The notes under the pieces were generated by a model that was not told the origin of the DNA, did no database searches, and saw nothing but the letters and a program-made list of their open reading frames with translations. A DNA stretch of 39,948 bases, from the IMG/VR virus record IMGVR_UViG_3300028557_000085, positions 1 through 39,948 of that record; one strand, written 5' to 3'. The translations under genes and the position numbers were made by a program. Below, one piece after another: positions 30,171 to 37,605 of the stretch (the first letter of the stretch is position 1; each line of letters begins with the position of its first letter). This DNA is from a virus.

Positions 30171-30649
30171 TTATCGTCAATTACGCTGGCGTTTACTCCG
30201 GGAGGAAATCCCCTATAGGTGCCGCCGCCGGCCGCGACTTGGGCTGCGGCGTTGATCTGCGCGCGCTGCGCTGGCACTCCTGCTTGGATCTGCTGCCCAC
30301 TCTGCTGCAAGCCCAACCTGTCCTGACCTAGCTGCAAGTTGATCAGCGACGGCAGAATCGGCATGAACGCCTCACTGGCGCGGAACCAGTCATTGTCATT
30401 TTTAAGCGATTCCGTGCCGACAACTTGGGCCAGCTTGTCTGTCGTCATGTTCAGTGCCGGCGCCAGGACATTGAACGTATTCTTGAAGGCGCGGCCCTTG
30501 GCTTTCCGTTCTTCTGCCTCCATGTAGGAGCCGGCGATGCTTCCCATCGCGCTCGTCACGCCTGCCATTAGGTTTTCAGCGCCCTGCTGTTGCATGTTGC
30601 GGTCGCTTTCGATCATGCGACCATACCATCCCATTGGGTCTTGGCTCAT
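30167..30649 (-). CDS. putative virion structural protein (160 aa)
   Basis: This 160-aa protein has a helical, Met/Gly/Ala-rich N-terminus (NLMAGVTSAMGSIAGSYMEA) and a Gln-rich C-terminal half (LGLQQSGQQIQAG, AQRAQINAAAQVAAGGG). This composition is common in the smaller ejection proteins of podoviruses. It overlaps the 327-aa gene by ATGA. The leader is AAATAACATT, repeated before other genes here. Confidence 0.55.
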   Translation of the reverse strand: MSQDPMGWYGRMIESDRNMQQQGAENLMAGVTSAMGSIAGSYMEAEERKAKGRAFKNTFNVLAPALNMTTDKLAQVVGTESLKNDNDWFRASEAFMPILPSLINLQLGQDRLGLQQSGQQIQAGVPAQRAQINAAAQVAAGGGTYRGFPPGVNASVIDDN

Positions 30650-30948
30650 AATGTTATTTCTTTCTGTTGTGTGATTCCTGCCGCTTGTCGCGCCTCAAGG
30701 CACAGCGCTGATCCCGGCACAAACGCGCGGCAGGCATTCGGTCGGTTGTTGTAAATTGAGCAGCCCACATCGCAGCCGACCCCGCCGGTCAGTGCCACGC
30801 ATCTGCTGTTGGTTGTCTTCATCAGTGGGTAGTCATCTCGCAGCATCCATTGCGGGATGCCAGCAGCGTCAGATCGGTCTCGTCGCAGGACAGGCCAGGA
30901 CCACTTGTGAGAGCAGCAGGCGCCGCATCGTTGGCAGTCGTATTCCAT
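30646..30948 (-). CDS. YkgJ-family cysteine-cluster protein (100 aa)
   Basis: The start MEYDCQRCGACCSHKW holds the CxxCxxCC cluster of the YkgJ (metal- or Fe-S-chelating) family. Further Cys follow in CVALTGGVGCDVGCSIYNNR with RPNACRAF, also family-typical. The start codon is fixed by the motif at residue 5, so its first 127 nt overlap the end of the PAPS-reductase-like gene in another frame. It is coupled to the 160-aa gene by ATGA. The biological role is unknown; pairing with the sulfur-chemistry gene suggests a shared function. Confidence 0.75.
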   Translation of the reverse strand: MEYDCQRCGACCSHKWSWPVLRRDRSDAAGIPQWMLRDDYPLMKTTNSRCVALTGGVGCDVGCSIYNNRPNACRAFVPGSALCLEARQAAGITQQKEITL

Positions 30949-31778
30949 ATTGGTTTGAAGCCCAGGTCGGGGAAGACCATGTCTTCATAGGGCGCGTGAT
31001 GACTTACGTTGCTGACGGTAGCCGCCAACTTTGGACAATGAACGTGCCGCCCTTGGTGCCGGTCCACGCAGTTGAAGCAGATGGGGTAAAAGTCAGCGTT
31101 GAGCGATTTGTCGGGATTGTTGCCCCAGCTGCCTTCGCGTTTTACATACCGCGTCGGATCAGCCGCCACTCCTTCGGTCTCCAAATATTCAAACACGTCC
31201 TCATCAGACCAGTCTCTGATTGGGTAAAGGCTGGCCGGCATTCCGTCCACGCAGCGAATATCCATTGCCAGCGGGATCTCGCCCTTGATGAGATCGGTGT
31301 CGCCGCCCTTGGTTCCGACAAACATTGCAGACCATGGAAAGTCAAACGTGCCGGTTGGCCGGCTGAGAAAGTCCTTGACGGCACAAAGGTATTTCCCGCT
31401 TTCTAGCTCAGACTCAGTGGGGCGCTCGGTGCCCAAGGTGAGGACCGTGGCGGCGCTTCCACACTGGTAGTATTTCAGCATGTCAAAGCGGACTTCTCCC
31501 GTTTCAACATCCGGGCCGTCCGCTATGGCAACCCTGGAGGGCGCGTAGTCATAAACCTCCAAGCCCCACTGCTTGATAAGCTCGTCGCTGTATGCGTAGC
31601 GCTCGCGGAATTTTGGCTCGCGGTATTGTATGACCGGCAAATCAATACCTGCCTTAAATTTGAGAACGTGCAGAAGCGCTGTTGAATCTTTTCCGCCACT
31701 CCACAAAACGGCAGAGTTTGGCCACCGTGCATGCCAAGCGCGCATCTTTTCTGCCGTCTTTAAGACAAGGTTTTTCAT
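30822..31778 (-). CDS. PAPS-reductase-like PP-loop ATPase (318 aa)
   Basis: SAVLWSGGKDSTALLHVLKF (about residues 22-41) has the PP-loop SGGKDS for adenylation. LPVIQYREPKF, then FVGTKGGDTDLIKGEIPLAM and LYPIRDWSDEDVFEYLE follow the PAPS-reductase/DndC order. Cys residues lie in YPICFNCVDRHQGRHVHCPK, perhaps for metal or Fe-S. Such genes in phages may serve sulfur metabolism or DNA phosphorothioation; no other dnd gene is present. The start overlaps the upstream TAA as TAATG. The last 42 codons overlap the YkgJ gene and may have been acquired by read-through. Confidence 0.75.
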   Translation of the reverse strand: MKNLVLKTAEKMRAWHARWPNSAVLWSGGKDSTALLHVLKFKAGIDLPVIQYREPKFRERYAYSDELIKQWGLEVYDYAPSRVAIADGPDVETGEVRFDMLKYYQCGSAATVLTLGTERPTESELESGKYLCAVKDFLSRPTGTFDFPWSAMFVGTKGGDTDLIKGEIPLAMDIRCVDGMPASLYPIRDWSDEDVFEYLETEGVAADPTRYVKREGSWGNNPDKSLNADFYPICFNCVDRHQGRHVHCPKLAATVSNVSHHAPYEDMVFPDLGFKPIWNTTANDAAPAALTSGPGLSCDETDLTLLASRNGCCEMTTH

Positions 31779-32557
31779 TAGGCGATAATCATGGCCCCGC
31801 CAATCGTCCCGGCTGCTGCAAGCCCGGCTCCTCCGATTGTTCCGCCGAGCATCATGTTCTGCCCTGCCGTCCCGGGGCTGCCACCAGAGTACATTGGGTT
31901 CATGCCCTGCGCCCCGCCCACCATAGACATGGAGTTCTGCGTAAGGTTGGCATACGGCGAACCCATGCCCATCGCCATGATGGCAGGGTTGGTGGACATG
32001 CCGAAGTTGTAAGCGTCCTGCCCAACGCCCATCCGCCGCATGCGCTCCTGCTCGGCGAGCTGGGCCGACTGGCCGAGGATGCCGAGGTCTTGCGCCCGGC
32101 GCTGCTGGACAAAACGGTCGCGGTTGAGTAGCTCGGCGCCGAGGCCAGCACTGCCGGTCGCCATGCCGCGTGCTGCCATTCCGGCGCGGGCCTGCTGCGT
32201 GGCGTCCCGGGCGTCCTGCGCGGAGAGCATGCCGGCCCGCTCGCCGACTGCACCTTGGAGCTGCTCCTGCAGCCTAGTGTATTCCGGAGCGGCTGATTGG
32301 GCGGCGTCGAGCTGACCGAGCAGGCTGGTGCGGCGGCGCATCTCGTCGGGCAGCGCTGCCTCGTAGCTGCTGCGGAGCCGCTGGTCGCCGAGCAGACGGA
32401 GGCCAAAGTTGATGTTGCGGCGGCTTTCCTGCCTTGAGGCGTTGCCGGCGGCGCGCGCCATGGCTGGCAGTTCCTCACGCTGGATGGCAAGCTGCTGCCG
32501 CAGCAGGCTTGAGGACTGTTCTAAATCGAGCGTTGGTGCTGTTGGTGATGATCCCAT
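31778..32557 (-). CDS. putative virion protein with Gly/Met-rich tail (259 aa)
   Basis: ATG 32557 (MGSSPTAPTLDLEQSSSLLR) is chosen for its good Shine-Dalgarno (AAGGAG). A long helical region (about 15-190, LQEQLQGAVGERAGMLSAQD) leads to a Gly/Met/Ala/Ser-rich C-terminus (MAMGMGSPYANLTQ, then GGTIGGAGLAAAGTIGGAM), which may be membrane-active. This helix-plus-Gly-tail form is common in podovirus internal virion proteins. Its neighbours are tail and ejection genes. The function is inferred. Confidence 0.55.
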   Translation of the reverse strand: MGSSPTAPTLDLEQSSSLLRQQLAIQREELPAMARAAGNASRQESRRNINFGLRLLGDQRLRSSYEAALPDEMRRRTSLLGQLDAAQSAAPEYTRLQEQLQGAVGERAGMLSAQDARDATQQARAGMAARGMATGSAGLGAELLNRDRFVQQRRAQDLGILGQSAQLAEQERMRRMGVGQDAYNFGMSTNPAIMAMGMGSPYANLTQNSMSMVGGAQGMNPMYSGGSPGTAGQNMMLGGTIGGAGLAAAGTIGGAMIIA

Positions 32558-32559
32558 AG

Positions 32560-32922
32560 TTACTCCTTTTGTCGCTGTGTTCGTTTCAAAATGTCCACGC
32601 ACCGGCGGGCGCGTATGCGGCCGTCGTTGCGGCGTTGCCACAACACGTATTCGTGCGGCTTGGCTGCCGAGCTAAGAAACCTTTCGTGCGCGTTGGTCCC
32701 GTCGCCGGCCGCTGCCAGCTGGACGTACCAGGCATTCGGCTCGCCCGGTGTAATGCTCCGCGCTGCCGCGTCCCAGTGGACCTCCTGGCCCATGACGAAG
32801 ACATCGTTGAACGAGACGACAAAGCCGTCTGGCCGCGCAATGTTGGCTGCCAGGGCGAGCCCGAAGTTTTGTCCAGGGAAATACTGGTCATACCATTGGT
32901 GTGCTTTTTCCCATGGCGTCAT
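32560..32922 (-). CDS. hypothetical tail-module protein (120 aa)
   Basis: Start ATG 32922 (MTPWEKAHQWYDQYFPGQNF) overlaps the upstream stop as ATGA; an earlier start would overlap by 34 nt. The core (RPDGFVVSFNDVFVMGQEVH, NAWYVQLAAAGDG) looks like an alpha/beta domain, with a basic tail. These GNAT-like-sized proteins are common between tail genes, but I see no acetyl-CoA motif. The function is unknown. Confidence 0.55.
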   Translation of the reverse strand: MTPWEKAHQWYDQYFPGQNFGLALAANIARPDGFVVSFNDVFVMGQEVHWDAAARSITPGEPNAWYVQLAAAGDGTNAHERFLSSAAKPHEYVLWQRRNDGRIRARRCVDILKRTQRQKE

Positions 32923-33755
32923 CGGATAAACATTGCCGTGACTAGCGGGCATGACGTGAGCTGTGATCCGCCGCCGGTAGCAGCTCTGATCACGCAAGCG
33001 TCTGCCGTCTTCACATCGGTGGACCTGGCCGTGACGATGCTGTCTTGGGCGGCTGAGCGGGCCGCAAGGCCAGAAACAGCATAGTCAGCGTCCGGGAGCG
33101 CTACTGCAAAGTTGACTGCAAATTCCGCGCTCGCCTCTGTGTCGTAGAGTGGAGACACGCAGGCGACGTTGCCAGAGGCGCGCACAGTCCTTCTGCGCAC
33201 CTCTCCCTGGCCGGTTGTATCTGAAATTTTAACATCACCAACGGCATTAAGCCTTGTGCTTTCCGGCCCCACCGCGGTCACCGTGTAAGCCCTGCTTGTT
33301 GGGCGCTGCGGCCCGCCGGTTGTAAACTCAAGGTAGACCACATGGCCAACTCTAAGACTGTGCGCCGATGCCGTGGTCACAAGGACTATTGTGCCGCTGG
33401 AATTTGTCGTGTAGTCGAAATTCAGATTGTTTTCCGATGCACCATTGATGTTCACCCACGCCCTGACCCCGTAGATCGGCGCCGTGCCGGTCTGTGCACC
33501 GCTCAACTTGGCAGGAGTGACAGACGCATCGACCATGTTAGCCGTGGTCACCGTGATCGCCGCGGGCAGGGCGCCGGTTGCCAGCTTGGAGAAGGCGATT
33601 GCGGCGCCGGACGATATATCGTCGTTGACGATACTTTCCGCGGTGAGTGCGACAACTGGGGTTTGTGCGGCGTTAAGCGTGGCAGGTGTGACGGTCTCGC
33701 CGGTGACAAATCCGTTCGGTGCGTTGTGTCCTTTTGTGACGGTAATGGTGGCCAT
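32919..33755 (-). CDS. putative tail fibre/tail-associated protein (278 aa)
   Basis: MATITVTKGHNAPNGFVTGE, TPATLNAAQ and VTPAKLSG are short phrases typical of phage tail-fibre repeats (the TPA(K/T)L unit). A beta-rich domain follows, with KISDTTGQGEVRRRTVRASG and SPLYDTEASAEFAV. A head-binding or tip role is possible. The leader is AAAACATT. It lies directly after the 666-aa tail gene. Confidence 0.6.
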   Translation of the reverse strand: MATITVTKGHNAPNGFVTGETVTPATLNAAQTPVVALTAESIVNDDISSGAAIAFSKLATGALPAAITVTTANMVDASVTPAKLSGAQTGTAPIYGVRAWVNINGASENNLNFDYTTNSSGTIVLVTTASAHSLRVGHVVYLEFTTGGPQRPTSRAYTVTAVGPESTRLNAVGDVKISDTTGQGEVRRRTVRASGNVACVSPLYDTEASAEFAVNFAVALPDADYAVSGLAARSAAQDSIVTARSTDVKTADACVIRAATGGGSQLTSCPLVTAMFIR

Positions 33756-33761
33756 AATGTT

Positions 33762-35762
33762 TTAAGCTGCGTGACGTGTTTCGGTTTGCGGGAGGCTGGG
33801 GATGGCGGCCTCGACCGAGATGTTGCGGATCTCGGGTCGGTTAGCGTTCGTTAAAATTTCCAGCTCGCAGTAATGCGCCTTGCGCCGGAGGGGCAACTTT
33901 AGGCTGTAGTCGTTGCCGGAGCCCGTGGTGTTTTCCAGCCCGGGCACTAAAGGTTCGGTCTTATCAGGGTTGCGCAGGTTGGCCGTCACGGTGATCGACC
34001 CGGTGCTGGGCAGCACGGCGTCGGCGAGGGCACGGGTGAAGCGCTTGCTAGACATCGTTCCCATGCCGTAGCGACGAGTGACGATCTTGCCCGGGACCGG
34101 CTCGGTGAAGTCAACCGTTGCATCCGGCGACTCGTCACCCTCCTCGACCTCGTCCAAAAGCATCAGCTTGCCCGCCTGGGAGCTGATCATCACGCGCCGG
34201 CGGTTGTTGATGTCTGCGACCAAGAAGTCGTTGACGCCGACTCCGTAGATGTCGCGGGTCTCCCACGCCTCATTGAGCTGGTTGTAGATGAAGACGCCGT
34301 TGTTGCTGCCTGTGCTGGTGGCCAGCGGGGCCGCGAGGAAGTAGCGGTTGTCGAAGTAAAGTGCCGTGGCGTACTCAAGCAAGTCGGCCCGCAGCCCCTG
34401 CAACTGGTCAGCAATGGGATCGCTCAAAGGCTTGGTCTCGCCGCGGAGTTTGAGGTCTAGCTTGGCGTCCAGCCGGTAGACGCCGGCGTCGGACAGGAAA
34501 TAGATGAACTGCCCGGCCGTGCAAATCGTCCGGCGGGCCGCGCAGCCGATCTCATCGGTCAACAGCTCAAGGCGGGTCACGGCGGTGTCTATGGAAAAGT
34601 CGCTGCCGTCCACCGCGGGGTTCTGCGAGATGGCGGCGATCCAGATGCTCTTGCGGCAGAAGACCAGGACGTTGTTGTCCACCCAAGGATGCACCGCCAC
34701 GATCCGGTCGTTGCCGCCTACACCCACGCGGAAGGACTGCCAGAACAAATCGTAAACATCGGGATCAAGCACGTCGCTCAGCATGACGTTCTGTTTGCCA
34801 TCGGGGATGACGAGGCGGTTGTTGATATAGCTGCCCCAGGGCGCCGAGCGCAGGCGCCGGAAGGTCACGCCAACGTCTGGGACGCCGCCCTCTGCGCGGA
34901 CAAAGCCGGTCGCGGGGTCGCCGGTCCAGTAAAGCGGTGCCTTGACCCGGCGGACCTTGATGTTGGCCGAGACGTCTGAGGGTGTGCCGGTCGGCACGGT
35001 GATGGTGAAGTCGTCGGCGTTTAGGCTGGCGGCCTCCACTTGAAACTCATGCCCATCGAAGGCCGCGCTGCTGCTGCCCTCGATGCGGACGCGGGCGCCG
35101 GCGGGGTAGTTGTGGCCGGTCACAAAGACTGTGGCGACCGTGCCGAAAACCGAGACGCCGCTCGCCGCGGTGTACTTCTGCTCGTAGCCGGTCTGCGAGG
35201 TGTCGGCCTCCCGAAAGAGGTACATACGGTCGAACGCCTGCACCATCGACACGTTGTCCGAGGGGTGGACGCTTTCACCGGCGGGGTAAATGAGCGAGGA
35301 CGGCAGCCGGGCGATGACCAGCTCTTCGCCGCCGCCGAGGTCAAGGTTGTCTGTGGCATCGATGGCCAAGACGCCGCTGGCCCAGGCCGCGGAAAACTGC
35401 AGGCTGCCGTCCGTCAGGTAAACGAAAGCACGGTCGGATGCCGCTAGTAGCGTGACCTCCATGCTGTTGGCCTCGTCCGGCGAGCGCATCACGGCCGCCG
35501 CGAAAATGCCGCCGTCGTAGCTGGTGCGCACGATGGGGCCGGGATCAGTCAGAACAAAGGGGACAGTCAGCGGCACCTGGCCTGGGGAAATGTCGTCGGC
35601 CAGCCGCTTGAGGCCACGCCGCGTCACGGCTACGCCACGGTCCAGCCGCATGTTCTCCGAGAGCTGGAGCATGCCGGCGGGCAAGGTGACAGGGTTCATC
35701 CGGCTGGAGTAGCCGATGAATCCCATGTCGCCGTCGCGCTGAACTGGACTTTCTAATGCCAT
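33762..35762 (-). CDS. large beta-rich tail (nozzle/stabilisation-like) protein (666 aa)
   Basis: The protein is almost all beta: repeated blade-like units such as QFIYFLSDAGVYRLDAKLDL, IAAISQNPAVDG, NGVFIYNQLNEAWETRDIYG and KLMLLDEVEEG, as in the beta-propeller nozzle/stabilisation proteins of podoviruses (T7 gp12, P22 gp10 type). The opening GFIGYSSRMNPVTLPAGMLQLSE with MRLDRGVAVTRRGLK is the conserved N-terminus of such proteins. The length fits. It overlaps the 117-aa gene stop as TAATG. The class is inferred from fold pattern and position. Confidence 0.65.
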   Translation of the reverse strand: MALESPVQRDGDMGFIGYSSRMNPVTLPAGMLQLSENMRLDRGVAVTRRGLKRLADDISPGQVPLTVPFVLTDPGPIVRTSYDGGIFAAAVMRSPDEANSMEVTLLAASDRAFVYLTDGSLQFSAAWASGVLAIDATDNLDLGGGEELVIARLPSSLIYPAGESVHPSDNVSMVQAFDRMYLFREADTSQTGYEQKYTAASGVSVFGTVATVFVTGHNYPAGARVRIEGSSSAAFDGHEFQVEAASLNADDFTITVPTGTPSDVSANIKVRRVKAPLYWTGDPATGFVRAEGGVPDVGVTFRRLRSAPWGSYINNRLVIPDGKQNVMLSDVLDPDVYDLFWQSFRVGVGGNDRIVAVHPWVDNNVLVFCRKSIWIAAISQNPAVDGSDFSIDTAVTRLELLTDEIGCAARRTICTAGQFIYFLSDAGVYRLDAKLDLKLRGETKPLSDPIADQLQGLRADLLEYATALYFDNRYFLAAPLATSTGSNNGVFIYNQLNEAWETRDIYGVGVNDFLVADINNRRRVMISSQAGKLMLLDEVEEGDESPDATVDFTEPVPGKIVTRRYGMGTMSSKRFTRALADAVLPSTGSITVTANLRNPDKTEPLVPGLENTTGSGNDYSLKLPLRRKAHYCELEILTNANRPEIRNISVEAAIPSLPQTETRHAA

Positions 35763-36115
35763 TAAGTGGCGATGAGGCCGAGGGTGCGCAGGCGCCCGAG
35801 CAGGTCATTCAGCCGGGCCTGCGTGCTGGCGGCGTCCGTGGCGTCGGCCACGGCGGCGGGCTGGACGACCGGCGTGGCGTTGTAGAAGCCGAGCTTTTGT
35901 GTCGTCGCCGTGCCGACCTTTGTTCCGGTCGTTGTTCCAAGCACTAGGTTGACACCGTCGAACACGGTCTTGTTGCCCGAGAGATTGAGCGCGGCCGATG
36001 CCAAGTTGCTGACCGAGATTTTCTTGGTCACACCGCCATCGGAAATGACCAGAAGGTCGGCTGCCTCCGGTGTGGCGGCGAGTTCGGCGGTGATCTGTGC
36101 GATTGTCTTGGCCAT
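35762..36115 (-). CDS. small tail/fibre protein (117 aa)
   Basis: MAKTIAQITAELAATPEAAD, then NLVLGTTTGTKVGTATTQKL followed by GFYNATPVVQPAAV is the familiar GT(T)xGTKIGTxxxQKLGFxxxTP unit of phage fibre and head-decoration proteins; a helical end follows (ARLNDLLGRLRTLG). A/T-rich leader, no Shine-Dalgarno. It lies between the lysis genes and the 666-aa tail gene. Confidence 0.7.
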   Translation of the reverse strand: MAKTIAQITAELAATPEAADLLVISDGGVTKKISVSNLASAALNLSGNKTVFDGVNLVLGTTTGTKVGTATTQKLGFYNATPVVQPAAVADATDAASTQARLNDLLGRLRTLGLIAT

Positions 36116-36119
36116 ATAA

Positions 36120-36707
36120 TTAGTTCAGTGCTGCTTTAAGTTTGCTGCGAAATAGTTCCGCATCCCCCGGCGAGATGTCGGTCTTCCGGGTCGGGCTGAC
36201 CTGCTGGTGGGTCACAACCATGTTCATCGGGATGCCCCACTTGCGCATGCGCGGAGCCAGCCATTCGATGGCGCTGGCCATGGCGTCATCGCCGAGCGGG
36301 TAGTCATAAGTGTTGCCCTCCCAAGCGAGCCCGAGGCTCCATGAGTTAAGGTCTTGCCGGCCGAACCAGTTGCTCTTTCCGGCGTGCCAGGCGCGGTCGG
36401 CGTCTTGGCAGAACACCGTGCGGCGGCCGTCGCGGGCGATGAGGACGTGGTAGGACACCTTAGATGCCGGGCTGGCGATCCACTCGCAGCCTCCCCGGTA
36501 GCTGCCGTCGCTGTGGTGCAGGACTACTGCCTCCGGCTTGATCGCCTGGTTGCCCTTGTTCGGCGTGAAGACTTTCCGCTCGTCGAAGCTCGTCAGCGGC
36601 GGCGCGACGGTGAAGCTCGTTGTGGATGCGGATGCAGAGTTCGGCGAGGCCGGCGCTGGGGTAACGCCGGACTTGCTGCCAAATAGTCTCTTGATCCACG
36701 TCCACAT
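36120..36707 (-). CDS. N-acetylmuramoyl-L-alanine amidase (endolysin), 195 aa
   Basis: The enzyme cuts the amide bond between MurNAc and the stem peptide to lyse the cell. A short N-terminal hydrophobic/low-complexity stretch (about 1-40) precedes the Amidase_2 fold. It has AVVLHHSDGS (first Zn His), SYHVLIARDGR, AWHAGKSNW, SLGLAWEGN and VVTHQQVSPTRKTDISPGD, where the His, Lys and Asp match the T7 lysozyme-type site. There is no clear cell-wall-binding domain. Start ATG 36707 is 3 nt after the lipoprotein stop, within the lysis cassette. Confidence 0.85.
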   Translation of the reverse strand: MWTWIKRLFGSKSGVTPAPASPNSASASTTSFTVAPPLTSFDERKVFTPNKGNQAIKPEAVVLHHSDGSYRGGCEWIASPASKVSYHVLIARDGRRTVFCQDADRAWHAGKSNWFGRQDLNSWSLGLAWEGNTYDYPLGDDAMASAIEWLAPRMRKWGIPMNMVVTHQQVSPTRKTDISPGDAELFRSKLKAALN

Positions 36708-36710
36708 TGC

Positions 36711-36851
36711 TTACTTTTTGTAACCTTTGTTCGGGTCAACCGTTACCGTGGCCTGCTGCTTGAGGAAGTCGTAGCCGACCGTCACGCAGCCGGGGAGCAG
36801 CAGGTAGGCCGCGAAGACCAAAGCGGCGGCGATGAACTTAGCCGCGAGCAT
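36711..36851 (-). CDS. small lipoprotein, spanin-like (46 aa)
   Basis: MLAAKFIAAALVFAAYLLLP followed by GC gives a signal sequence with a lipobox ending in Cys, then a short polar stretch (VTVGYDFLKQQATVTV). Size and position between holin-like and endolysin genes resemble Rz1/o-spanin lipoproteins, though it lacks the usual Pro-rich region. It overlaps the upstream membrane gene by 14 nt. Confidence 0.6.
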   Translation of the reverse strand: MLAAKFIAAALVFAAYLLLPGCVTVGYDFLKQQATVTVDPNKGYKK

Positions 36852-37011
36852 TGTTGTCCTTGGCCATGACCAAGCCCCAGGCGGCGGCGAGCGAGGCGGC
36901 GATCAGGCCGATGTCGGGCAGCGAGCCGGTGGAGAGAAATTCTTTGGCGCCGGTGGCCAATGCGATGAGCCCCGTGAGGACGCCGAGTGTAGTAGTTTTC
37001 CAGTTGTTCAT
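36838..37011 (-). CDS. small membrane protein of the lysis cassette (57 aa)
   Basis: From ATG 37011 (MNNWKTTTLGVLTGLIALAT) there are two hydrophobic helices (about 8-22 and 33-48) with a short loop and a charged tail (MAKDNNARG), a size and shape fitting a class II holin or its antiholin. The leader is AAATAACATT, as for other genes in this phage. It overlaps the lipoprotein gene. Confidence 0.6.
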   Translation of the reverse strand: MNNWKTTTLGVLTGLIALATGAKEFLSTGSLPDIGLIAASLAAAWGLVMAKDNNARG

Positions 37012-37015
37012 AATG

Positions 37016-37222
37016 TTATTTGTTCTCCTTCTGTTTTTTCCGCAGGTCATGGTAGACCGAAAGTAATGTGATCACGCCGACAGCGAGGCCGACGCATAGC
37101 CCGGCAACGCGTAAGTATAGTTCGACATGGGCGACCATAGAAACCGCCGCCGAGCCGAGGCTGGCAAACGTGCCGAGGGCGCCGCGCTCGACGGTCGTTA
37201 AATGTTGGTGCCAGTAGTTCAT
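37016..37222 (-). CDS. holin-like membrane protein (68 aa)
   Basis: Two hydrophobic helices (about residues 15-32 and 38-55: GALGTFASLGSAAVSMVAHV, LYLRVAGLCVGLAVGVITLL) are followed by a basic tail HDLRKKQKENK, the layout of a class II holin. It is coupled to the 128-aa gene (ATGA) and is followed by another membrane gene, a lipoprotein and the endolysin. Confidence 0.65.
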   Translation of the reverse strand: MNYWHQHLTTVERGALGTFASLGSAAVSMVAHVELYLRVAGLCVGLAVGVITLLSVYHDLRKKQKENK

Positions 37223-37605
37223 GGCATTGCGTCTATTGCGGTCCATGCCGCCAAGAGGCCGTCCCGCAGTTCGGTGGGCAGGCTCTCGCTGGAATAAACC
37301 ACGGAGCGCGACCCGGCGGCGGCGTGCGCGGTCACGGCGGCGGAGAGTTTGGGGCGGCTTGAAGTCACAGATTGTGATTCGTTGCCGTCGGCGTCCACCT
37401 GCGTCTCGTAATCCGAGTGCGTGCCGTCTGGTTCCAAAAACACTTGGCCGACTGACTCGCCTTCGGTGAGTTGCGATTGCAGCCATGACAGAAGGGTCTG
37501 CGCGGTGAGGGCCAGTTCGCCGTCAAGCGGGATGGCGGTGGTGGTGGCGTAGTCGCCGCTTTTGCTGTAGCGGGTTAGCTGGTTGTTGGAGAGTAGGAGT
37601 TTCAT
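37219..37605 (-). CDS. hypothetical protein between fibre and lysis genes (128 aa)
   Basis: MKLLLSNNQLTRYSKSGDYA has the N-terminal look of small phage tail or fibre-chaperone proteins. The middle is acidic, Ser/Thr-rich (TEGESVGQVFLEPDG), and the end is helical (SLPTELRDGLLAAWTAIDAM). It is coupled to both neighbours by ATGA. A fibre-assembly role is possible, unproven. Confidence 0.55.
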   Translation of the reverse strand: MKLLLSNNQLTRYSKSGDYATTTAIPLDGELALTAQTLLSWLQSQLTEGESVGQVFLEPDGTHSDYETQVDADGNESQSVTSSRPKLSAAVTAHAAAGSRSVVYSSESLPTELRDGLLAAWTAIDAMP

